A stretch of 64,000 bases of DNA. Origin: Crotophaga sulcirostris (taxonomy: Eukaryota > Chordata > Aves > Cuculiformes > Crotophagidae). The position numbers and the translations under genes were made by a program. The notes beneath the pieces were generated by a model. That model was not told the origin of the DNA. It searched no databases and saw only the letters and a program-made list of their open reading frames with translations. Below are positions 24,501 through 36,500 of this stretch, one piece after another (the first letter of the stretch is position 1; each line of letters starts with the position of its first letter). The DNA is taken from contig VYZB01000134.1 of assembly GCA_013397455.1 (NCBI GenBank), forward strand, positions 1,532,964-1,596,963, read 5' to 3'.

Positions 24501-27500
24501 ATCAGCATCTGCACATGTAAAGACAATTTTTTGCCTGCCAGTATTGATGTAAAACCAAACTTGCCCCCAGATAACAGTAACAGAAAAAAACCCCCAACCA
24601 GTGTTCAAATAGACAAAACAGACACTTAGTCACCAACAGGCTCAGTATGTTCAGAGAAATACCAGAACTCCCCAAAGAATACATAGATCTATCTACAGCA
24701 AATTGTATAGATACAGGCCAGAAAACTTTGGAAAGGCAATAGCACAAAACATATGGGGATGCTTTAATTACATTCAGTATTATTTTATACCTTTATACCT
24801 TTTATACCTACAGCCCTATAAAGGCAAGCTATTTCACAGATATTATTTGCCTATATCAACTAGTTATAATAAGGGTCCAAATAAAATTTTCTGAGCAACT
24901 TGGATCATTTATTTTCATGTGCTATCTACAGATAGCACATACAGGGCTGCCATGGTAATTTAGATCTATTACAGGTTATATTGAGAGATTATGTTATTAA
25001 GGCTTAAAGTAATTTTATAACACGATATCTCTTATATCTGAGCAAAACTAAGGTAATTTGTTGGCACTAAAAAAACAGTTCTGCTTTGTAAAATGGACTT
25101 CCTCAATTTTTCCAATTGTAAGGGATCATTAGTAGTATAATCCTATTAATGTTATCAAATTATAAACAAAGGAAGGTAAAATAAAGTAAGCCCATTTTTA
25201 TTGTCCTTGGCTGTCCTGATAGTACAAAATGAACAATGCAGCAGAATTTCAATCTTTTGATCTTTAAGCACTTTTCAGGCATGTCTTTTTGCCTAAGATA
25301 TGTACATCATTGGCAGGAACAGTAAGATTTTTACAGGCTTAAGTAAAATGTTGTTGCAACCTGTACCTGAAAAGTATTGTCACTGTTCAAATTTCTGCCT
25401 TCATATACTTCACTTCTAATACTGTATTTGAATGTGAATTTGATCTGTAATTATAGTCAGAACAAAGTCATTAAGCAAACTGTTAAGCTCTAGAGATAGC
25501 AAATTCAGACTTGTTTTTTAAACATCTTTCTTAGAGCAAAGCTTCTGATTCAAATCAGCTAAAATCTCTATTAGTTAATGCCTTTATAATTAATTCTGCT
25601 GAAGCCAGGGAAGTAAAAATAGCTAGACAATATTCTGCAATTCACATGCATATATGAGCATAGTCTTCTCTTGCAGCACTAGTACAGTCTCTGCTACAAT
25701 GTTTCAGGAAAGTGCTAAGAGTGTACATAAAGTCTGCAAATGATCAAATGTATGCTAAGTGTCATCTCGGCACCATGAATTAATTAAGTGAAAAAATCCA
25801 AAGGCATAAGGCCATTACTATAGACACCAGTTTCTGTTATGTTGATCAGTTACTGGGCAAAACACTGGCATAAAAATATTTTTTTTTTACTCCACGAGCA
25901 ATTCTTATTACTGGTCAATGCAGTTTGGTAGCAAAAATCCTTTGTCCTGCTAAAGAATGCCATTAAATCCTTCAGGCTCATCAGTAAGGTAATGCTGGTG
26001 AATCAATTTTAGAATGCCTTAAAAAAATGTTACAGATTTTAGAACAGATAAGAGAAAAATGCAGTCCTATAAAGATGTCGGGACTGAAAGAAAGCTAGAT
26101 GTTAGGGAAAGAAATTTTCCTCAATGTATTTTACATCTGTTGTTGGGAATACTGCAACAAAGAAAAATGCTTAGCTTCCTTTCGCCCAAGCCCCACATAA
26201 AAATGGCAGGAGTCCAAACAGTTAAAAATAGAGGGATTATCCAAGCCTTTAGATTAAAAGAGCTTGTTTCCTGGTTGCCACATATGTTCCTTCTTAGACC
26301 CACTTCTTGTATTCCTACATAAAATACTTCAGGTTTACTTTTCCATTGCTGATAGTCAGAGCACCTAAATACTTCTTCATCCTGCAGTGGAATGCTACTG
26401 AGTGCGTAGCACACATATTTGACAGCTTTCTTCCCAGAGCTAGTATTAAACCTATCCAGCAAGTTACAAAAAAGCTCTGAATAACACTTTTGTGGGTGTT
26501 GATGATATGCAAGGTTATTAAAACAGAGTTTCTGAATGTGCTATGGACATCTTTCTAATGTCAAGACATTTTAAGATATTTTAAAAAATTAGGCCAATGC
26601 TGCATATCATAGCCTGGTCAATTACAGCACTTAGTGTGCAAGTAAAACTTCCTGCCTTGGGCTACTGCTCAAAGCATTGCATAGACTCAGCATGTGGTGC
26701 CTTGAAAACATTAACACGAAATTTCAACAAAATGCAGTTGGACCACATCCACAGGACAGCAGTAGAAAATAGCCATCAGGAGAACTACTGTAAGTTGATG
26801 ATTGCTGTTATGGCTCAAAAGAATAAAAAACTTCTCTTCTGACAGCCACAACAATACAATTTTTGTGAATGCAATTGCATTCACAATACGCTCTGAATAA
26901 TGTTGATTACTCTGGGGATGGATTCTCAGGGCTCAAGAAGAGAAAAAGATAAATTAACTGAATCTATGACTAGTTCCTTAATTATGATCAAACCATTATG
27001 AAATTATTTCAGAGGTATTAAAAAGGGTGAAACAGCATGACTTCATTTTATAGCACACCTTGAATTCTAAATATTCCTGGCTAAGATTCAAACCCAGATG
27101 TCTGGCAGTGGTAGTAAAACTGATGAATTGTTGGTTATCTGATGCAATGTGACCTTGATTTACTCTGTGAGAGATGACCTATTTCTATTCCAATTTCTGT
27201 TTGGGTTTGGTTTATCTGTTGTATCCACTCCTTGAGAAGACTCGTGGCTTATAAAGTTGGTACTTCCCAAGTTCACAAGAAGACATCTACCACTTGCGTG
27301 AAAGTAATGATTGCATTTTGAAGTCATAAAAATGTCCTAAATGTTACTTCTTCAGAGCAGTTTAACTCTCTTCCATTTATATTTATATTACAGGCACAGC
27401 TAGGAAAATGTGCAGTGTTATTGCAAGCCCCTTGGGCACACACATTACAACACAAGCCATAATTACCTCTTCACACAATATTTTTTTTTCCACATTTCTC

Positions 27501-30500
27501 TGCCAGTGCACAGAGCAAAGAGAGCTTGAGGGTAAAGTAAATGTAGTGAGGAAAACTTAATTGCGCTCCTCTGCTGCAGAAGTTGGAAGGTGCACTGTGA
27601 ATAAGGTTGGGGACTGCAAGATAAGAAAGTAGTCTCATGACTAATGCAGTTGAGTGCTGTCAGGAGAAAGGGTGCAGTCTTTACAGTCTTTTCCCTTGTC
27701 ACAGAATTCGTATAAGCAAGTTGCTTGAAGCTAACTACATGATTATTAAGTATGCGTTTCACATTTTCTGGGTGGTCAGCTTAGCTCCTTCAGGTTTGTG
27801 TTGCTGAAGTGCTGAGCACTTGTAGCTGCAGTGGAAGTTTACGCCTTCAGCCCATTCATTTTTCTAAAACTCTGAATCACTGGAACTGTTGGTACTACTC
27901 ATGTCAAATCGAGCACCGAAAGCAATTTTTAGCACTATCTTTTTCCTCTGTGTCTCGATTTCTACATCATCTCCTGTAAAAGCAGTGTTTGTAAAGTTTA
28001 TGGAAGAGTAGGAAAGCACCCAAAAATATTAGCAAGACATTTATTAACTCTCCTTCAGAGCAGATCTTACAGGGCTATGAATTATTTTGACTTGGCTTTC
28101 AGGAAATTCATGACCAAGCAAAGAATTTTCAGGACTTGCTGACTAGTCCAGAATAGCACAGGCCACTAGGAAGATAAGGCAAAAGGCAGAGAAAAGGTGA
28201 GACAAAATATGAGTTAATACAAGTTCTTTACATTTTGGAGCTGGGTTAATTTACTTGCACATTGGAAATCAGCTAGTTTCTAGCTAGTCATCAGGAACGT
28301 CCTTTAAAATTTGTATATTGGAAAGTAAAAAAAAAATCCCCAGAAATACTATCAAATGATTATTTGTTACCCCCATATGTGTCATCTGGAAGACAGAAAC
28401 CTGCCTATCACTAGCACTAGTAACATATATTTACATAAATTTGTCATCTACCTGAGAAACATTAGAAATCCATACAGGCCCTAACACCCCTTCTTTTAGC
28501 AGTAGTGCAAATCAACTGAGGTTCTATAAAGAATATGCAGGCAATAGCTATGATAAATGGCATAAAGTTTGAAAGTACTCATCAGGAATATGGGACAGAC
28601 ACAGTCATTAGTAAACAAAAATATAAACAGGTAGATGAGTGTGAATGCATACAGAATCCAAACCTGTTAATTTGAAGCAACCTTAACTCTGCCCTGCGGG
28701 CAGCTGATGAGGAGGAAACTGTAATGTGTGCTGTGTATTATATATGCTGCACATTTCCAAATTGCTTACCACACCCCTGCCTGGCAAATAACCAGTATGA
28801 TCCCTACATAATCTGGAGTACGATTTATGAAACACCTTTTGTATTATGCTTCACAGCACTGGCAAAGCCCCAACAGTTTGGCAACTGGCTGCTCTCCAAG
28901 AGGAGTTGTGCAGGAGGAAAAGGAGCAGCTGCCCAGCCTGGACTCTTGTGCATGGTAAAGTGAACTGGCTGCTAGTTTTTGGTTATTTCACAGATCAGGT
29001 GTAAGAAAAATGTACTTATTGGAATAATAAAATAGTTAGCGTGAGAGAAGTTGTTGTGCAGAGATTGCCTTTTGAGGAGAAACCGGAAGTGAGTTTCAGG
29101 ACCAGATTAATTGTTGGATGTAGCTTTGAACTTTGAACTCAAAGAGGGAACCACCTTAAGTATGAAGGACATTATATACAAAAACAGATCAGGCAGCTTT
29201 GACTGGCAAATGTGTCCTGAAAGGCTGTTCAGCCCTCCAACTATTTGCAGTGGCTGCAAATTTCCAGCAAACTATGACAAGTTGTGTCAGGCTATGGTGA
29301 GAAGAGCACTCTTGGAAGGAAAGACCAGAGCACAAGAGGTGGGCAATTGTGGCTGATAAACTGTAGCTGGTCTGAATTTAAAAAAAAAAAAAAAAAGTCA
29401 GAGAAAAAAATCCGCAAAGGAAGTTATTTGAGCCACTGCAGGTATTAAATTTCAAATAGCTATACGAAACATGAAGAAGCTTTGCCCCAGTCTTTTAAAA
29501 AAAGATAACTAGGAAGTGACTTCTAGAACTAATGTTTCCTTATAACCCAGCTGGCAAAAATTGGCAGTGGTGGTTCCGTGACCTTCGGAAAAAAAATCTC
29601 ATCTACACAATATTTCAGGAATGTCTTTCCTGGCACTGTTAGATTTGGCCTATCAGCCTTATTATATTGATAATACAAAGTGACAAGTTTTCTATCTGAG
29701 TTGTTGCAAAAAAACCCAAAAACTCAGCTGTGAGTAAATTCCTGAGGTTGAATTCTAGACAGTTATTATTACACACATAAGCTTTCTAAAAAAGAAAAAT
29801 GCAGAAGAATTTTCTACAATACCAAAGCTAGCAGAAAATATTAAAAGCAACTGTTAGCTACAAACACAGATGCTCATGATATCAATTGCAATCTTTATAT
29901 CATTCCTAGTAAGGATAGTTATTTTTGCTTCTATTAACATCAACAGTTTTTCAAATTATTTTTCTTTACTTCATTTTAACAAAATATTTGTGGCTGTTAC
30001 ATTCAGGAACACAAAAAGGTAGTTATTTCTAAAGGATATTAAAACTATATCATAGATTTTGAAAGATGGAATAATTCTTGACAGAAGAGCAATTTCCTGA
30101 GGTTTAATAAAATCAGTAACACTAATATAAGTTTAGTGCTTTGGATTCATAGTAGTCTGGTGTGGTTATTTAATACAACCACAATAGTGGACATCAATTT
30201 CTCGAGTGAAGAAGCACAAGAAATATTTTTAAAATGCCAATGAAAAAAAACCAGAGAAGCTAGTCTACAGACTTCCTCTCCTGATGGGCAACACTAAAGC
30301 CAGTTGCATCTCTGACCAAAAACTTAGACTTGCCTGCAAGGCATCACACACTTATAAACTAGGAATATTATTTACCATGTTTGAAACTGTTAGTGAATGA
30401 CAAAAAGAATAGCACTGTGATAGAAGAAAGGATAAACCATCCCTTGGCAAAAATCTGGTAAATTATGCATAAAATTTGTTTAAGGAGGAGACAGGGGAGA

Positions 30501-33500
30501 TATATTCCAGTCTATTCAAGAAAATGGGGCTATTACACCTTTACACTCAACATACAATAGCATATGAATCAACTGTTCTTCCTTCAGTCCACTAGGTGAC
30601 ATAACATCAGCATTAAAAAGTATCTTGTACCTGAACACAACCCTCATCCCCATGTCATCTGGCAGGAATGCTTGTCGGACATGAAAGTTGTCCAGAGCTT
30701 TCCTGCAAGAGCCCTGAAGAATCAGGAGTGATGCCCAAGACATTTTTGTATCCTCTTAATGCTGAGTATGCACACTCTTAGTGATCCTGCATAAAAATTC
30801 ATAGCAGACTGACTAACAGGTCAACATGGTTCAAGCCCAGAATCTCTTCTGGAAGATGCCGTTCAGCTCCAGACAGATTGTTATTATCATTCCCACCCTT
30901 TCACAGCCAACAGACAAATGCAGCTATATGGCTGCTGTGGACTAACTATTGCCTTTATAGCCAGTAGCACTGGTTGAAACCCAGAAAAATTCTATTCCTG
31001 TTTTCAGAGATCCTACTCATTAGCTGTGTTTTAAATGAGAGTAGCAGTTAGACTATGTTTGTTGTATTTTCCTGATTAGGTGACATTTGAAGAAAAACAT
31101 ATAACAAATAGCCAAAAAAAATATCTTTTTTTTCCCCCTTGCTATTCATAAGACAAACTACTTGTTCAGCCCACTCAATCATCACTACCTCTGGAAAGAC
31201 CATATGTCTACTTAGAATTTTTGCTGGTACACAGAGATAGTGTCAGTGCAATTAGGGGAGGTGCGTCTGCACATACCTTCTGTCTGTAGGATACAGCTCC
31301 ACAGTAATGACATCTAGAGAGTTCCACGCAGAGATGGTGAGGCCATTGTAGAGGCATAGCATACCTATCATCATGGATTCACTGGTTCCAAACCACAGGA
31401 AAAAACAGCTGATGCCAGAGAGAACCATGGAACCACCTAGGTACAAAACAGGTGGAACAACCATGAGGTGATACTGTATTTAAAAAATAACCGTTTTTTT
31501 TGTTTGCCTAATGTTTCCATACACACAGTGTACCTAAATAACTGACCCATTTATTTGAGACAAAAATTAAAGAGGCCGCCTCTGCTGGTAAGACCAGTCA
31601 GATGGACAAATGTTGTAAGGGGCTTATAGAAAGAAAAACCTGTAGTTCCTCAAATATTAGCATATGCTCGTATATGTGCTCATCTTGCTTTCTTTTCCCT
31701 TTTTTCACCCCCTTTCCCTTTTTTGCCCCTTTCTCTGGAGTAAAGACAAGCCAATGGTCAGCACTTTCCAAAATCTCATCCCAAATGCCTGAATAATGTT
31801 CTTGTAATATTAGTATGGAAGACCAATGATTGATAATGTGGCATCACAGAACTCATTACAGAACTGTTTGTTCTTAAGAGTTTCTAAGTCAGGGGCTTTT
31901 AAAAATGGCACTTATGATGCCATATAAGTGAACTGTTTGCAGAAGGATTGCTTTGTATCTCTCTGAAGTTCTTTAAAAAGAGAACATTTTACTTTAACAG
32001 GTGAGCGTTAGGTTTTGGTGTTGTTCCCCTTTTTAAAATTGAAGCCCCTACCTAGCATTGTTAACCGTCCAATTCTATCCATCAGGAGCGCGGACACAAT
32101 GTTCCCTGGTAACACTGCCAAAGTTCCCAGGAAATTAACAAAGTAAATCCAGTAGGCACTGTAGTCATCGTCAAAAGAAATCTGGCATCCTGTCCTTATG
32201 TGGAAAAATGTGCAATTTATCAATTCGCTGTCAACAAATTTATATTGCTCAAGATCTGTGGAAAGAAGAAAAAGAAACATTTCAACTAACAGCCAACTCC
32301 ATGTGCAGCTTTACATTAAAAACATTTCAAGTTTAGGTAACTCTAATGACAACTCAGAGCTTTCACTGCTTCATTAAATGGGACTAGTTATTGTTGTTAA
32401 TTCTGATACCTTTTTATCTTCACAGAAAAAAATGCAAAGCTCATGAAAAAGAGTAACTAAGGTCTGGAATTAGGCAAGTTATATTACTGTATTTCAGCTC
32501 TTCTTGGACTGTATTTGGTTAAGGCCTTTCAGAACCAGCCGGTCTTGCATAAAAAGCACCAGGTATCTGCCAGTTTCTATCTCTCTGTCCTGCTCAATAT
32601 CAGACCTTCTATTTCCATGCTAGACAGCGTTTCAGATGAGACTGATGATTGCGGTCAGTTTGGCTTGACTTCCTTTAAAGTGAAATGTGCCTGTGGAATT
32701 CAGATTAAACTAATTTTAATTTTTGAGAAGGCTTCACAGTCTTCAGCTCAAACACGGATGAGTTACTACATGCAAGTGTTCAAAATGTTCAGGCCATTCT
32801 TCTTCCAATACGATTTCAGAGATCTCTCCCTACATTTCCACTTTTTTTCTGTTCCCCTGTCCGCCTTTCCCTCTGACATCTAACTGTATTGATGTTATGC
32901 TTACTGGAGTTAGAGGAAAGCAGTAAGAAGTGGTCTGTCTTTCTAACAAACAGGCTCAGTTGGCCATGTTCTACTTCCAGCTATGTTTTGTTAAACTAAT
33001 AATAAAAAAAAGAGTCCTCTGTTTAAACATATGAAAATACACATTCCTACTTTTGTTACAATATTTAGGAGAGTGGGAATGATTATAGATTAGGTAGTTT
33101 GAATCCTGAACTCAGTCCCCATGCCACAACAAGTACAATGAACAAAGTATTGCACCAGTCCCATTTCAACTAAATAAATATACAGTAGTTAAACCTACCA
33201 GTAAAGCTGTAAATGTATTTTCTCCTCTCCAGACTCTTTAGAGATGATTAAAATCAGAGAAATGTTTATTACCTGAGTCAATATTAGACCTGTGATATCT
33301 CTAGTGCAAGTGTGATCCTTTCACTTTTCTGTTTTAACATTACAGAGGCCGGTTGGTTCTCTATAACTTTTTATTCCCTGCAAGAGGACTTGATGGTCTT
33401 ATTAGAAATCCCGAAGTTATAAACATAAGATAAGAACACACAGCTAAACAGGGTTTTTCCTCATAATACCTGTGTTGTAGAAGGTGGTATTCACGAAAGT

Positions 33501-36500
33501 ACAGTTCCTGAAGTATGTATTCAGTGAAGTAATGTCTTCAAACACACAGTTCTTAAAAAGTGAATCTTCAAAGGTTACTGATTTAAATTTCATCATAACA
33601 AACCTGTCCAATACAAATAATTTCTGTCAGTCTACCTTCACAGGTTAGAAAGAGCAACAGGTTAAGATGATGCAGATATGCAGGTCTGAAAAATCTCAAC
33701 CCCAGTGAAAATGATTCCTCAAAGGCAATCTGGAGATGTAATTAATGACTAACTGATTGTAGAATACTGTCTTTCAGAAAAAGACAAATAAGACAAATAG
33801 TTCCACATAGATGCCAGCCACAGCTGGTAATACAGTTTCTTTGATAATATTTCTGTTACTACTTGTACTTAATCATTAACCAAAATCAATGTCATGGAAT
33901 TCATGGAATAGCCTTGTAAATTCACTATTACTTGTAATTTTACATTACAGTTGGAAATTCGGAGATAATGCTCCAGAAACACAAACTTTTGGAACAAACA
34001 AGCACCTACTAATACCAACAAGCTAGAAAGAAAGAGTTATTTAAAGAACTTTTATTTCTTCAGATGAACACATTGGGCACCATGTCAGGCTCAGTTGCAA
34101 ACCACAGTGTACCAAATGTTAAAAAATGGTTTACCACGAACACAATTGCATTGCCAAGTATACAGCTAGATATCTAATTGGAAGTATGCGTTTGTTACTC
34201 CTGTGTCTGTGGATATAATTGCAATTACTCTGTACATAAAACAGGAATAAAAAAATTGTCAGCAGTTTTTCTTATTTCTGAACATCCTCCTTCCTACTGA
34301 CTCTCTTTTAACTCCTAGTTCTTTTATCATAATTGTCAAACAAGTCATTTATAGAAGAAGTCAATGACTAATTGTATTACTAGCAGTAACTTTCTTCCTC
34401 AGTGTTACTAGATTGAAAAAATGCTGCAAGCTTTTTTTGGTATAATTCTACCATATAACACCGTTATGCTAAAAAACAAAAGACAGGTGTAGAAATATGT
34501 AATTATTTTTGTGATATCTTTTATTTCACATGAAGGTGTGGAAAAGGCTACGAGTAAAAAAAGGGTAGTTTTGCTGGCAGACTTCATCCAAAGTGGAAAC
34601 AGTTTGAAAAGCAGTGCTTTAATTGTTATATGACATTAAGAACTGTTAAAATCACAAAGCATTCTGAACTCAGGTCTGGCACTGCTCTTATTAATCCTGG
34701 TGTGACTAGCTAAGTATCTTTCTTACTATGACTAACTGTAGAATTCAGAGCACGCAAAATATGTTACCTACAAAATAGCAGGAATTAACTCCTCTTGCCA
34801 ACAAAGTTCTTGGAATCATGTCTTTATGAGAAAGGACAGGAAAAGCTAATTGTCTTTATCACAGGAAAAGACTTACAAGCTAACAAATTACTTTTGTTTG
34901 TGGGTCAGAAGGATGGTGTTTTCAGGCCATTAGTTTTAGTTACCTTATCATTCCTTTTTTTGTGACAGACTGATTAAAATCAGGTTGATGTACAGTGTCA
35001 AATCATTATCACTTTTTATATAGCATTTTCCATTTTAAAATGTAGCCTAATTCCAGAGGAGAATAAAGAAAATTTAGCAATTACATTAGTCAGTTGGAAC
35101 ATCTCCTGATTCACTTTTCACATTTGGACAGGAAATATGTTGTGACTGTATTAAAATTGGTATTGTGGTGATTTGTATTAAAAAACAAGTGAAATGTAAT
35201 GAGATAAGAAGTTAAATATTGATGGATCTTCTAGTTAAGAAAGAACACGAAGGAAACACTGAGATTGAAGGTGAGTGGAGTACTGGAATTTTTTTGGAGG
35301 AAGAATATCAAATGAGTTTATACTTCTGTGGAAAATGTTTTGTGTATCTCAGATAATTGTCGAGGGTCTACTAATTGTGCACATTTGAAAGACAAAAGTA
35401 GTGTTTTAGAGTAGATTAATGTTAGATTTAGTATTTTACAAGAATTTACAGTTCTAATTGATAAGACCAATATTGACAAAGTGTTGTCAGTTACTGACAG
35501 TAAATGGTTCTTTGCTTTTAGGAGAACATTTACCTCCTGAAAAGGAGTGGAACTGGGAAGATGTGCCTAGATTAAAAATGAGGTAACTCTTATTTTCTAC
35601 CTGCAATGTGTAAATCTCTAACTGTGTCAAAACTCAAGTTCTTACAAAATAATTTTACAAGTCCTATATTACCAAAATAATTTTATTCACTTAGATATAA
35701 TTTTCCTATGGAAACAATTATTTAGCACCAAGACTTCCAGGAGACCATTCACCTGCTGGTATATTTATTAAGAGAAACCAGATACCTAAAACAGCTGTGT
35801 TTAATTTTCCCCTAGGTTATCTAGTTATCTGTAAAGTCCAGATAAAGTCTTAATCAGTTTGGATTCAGTTGAAAACCACAAAAGGCATTGCCAATGTGGC
35901 GTTGTCCATTTCAGAGATCTTCATGCCTTTCATTGATTTACAATAATGCTTAGCTTTTATTTTTCTGTGATCAGATAATAACCACTCAGTGTTCAGCGTT
36001 TTCACAGAAGCATCTTTCATTGACACAAAAACCAGCAACAGAGTTGAAAGTATACCCTTCCCCAGCCCCCTACAATATGCTGCATGTTTTGTGTCTGAAA
36101 ACCTTTGAATCTCACTGTGAGAGGAAGTATCATTAACTTAAGCTTTTCAGTCTGGTTTTCAGGATGACAAGGAAGCTGGGTTTGCATGGGGGTTCTTCAC
36201 AAAGGAACTACCAGGGCATGTTCAGGTCCACTTCTCCCCATGCTCCATGAGTCATGAGAAATCAGAACAGAAATAAATTCCCATTAAAAAGCAGCAAAAC
36301 CATCTATTATCAGCTAATGGAGAAAAATATTAGACTATTAGGACATGCTTTAAAACACGCATTTTTTTATTCCAGCCCAGTCAGTATATTAGGAAATCTT
36401 TAAACCTGTCATTGATGTATTCTCCATTGCTATGAATCTGATTTTCCAGTGTGAAGTTGAAGACGAAATGTGAAACCTCCTCATTGCGGAAATGTTTCAC

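Larger units (their letters stand above)
21542..31276 (-). other. SV2C intron before the terminal exon (9.7 kb)
   Basis: It begins GTATGT and ends TTCTAG on the minus strand. I recognise no gene and no complete mobile element in it. It contains two notable perfect inverted repeats (24917-24940 and 26863-26886) and a 17-base A run (29380-29396). The short open frames on both strands lack recognisable motifs and splice context. Confidence 0.85.

Noticed and set aside
28724..29356. Two neighbouring plus-strand frames (79 and 81 codons) followed by a 17-base A run, suggesting a retrogene.
   Set aside because: The translations match no protein I recognise, the frames are not continuous, and I see no flanking target duplication.
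32515..32883. 122-codon plus-strand open frame opposite an SV2C intron.
   Set aside because: No recognisable domain and no supporting signals. It is antisense to an intron and most likely incidental.
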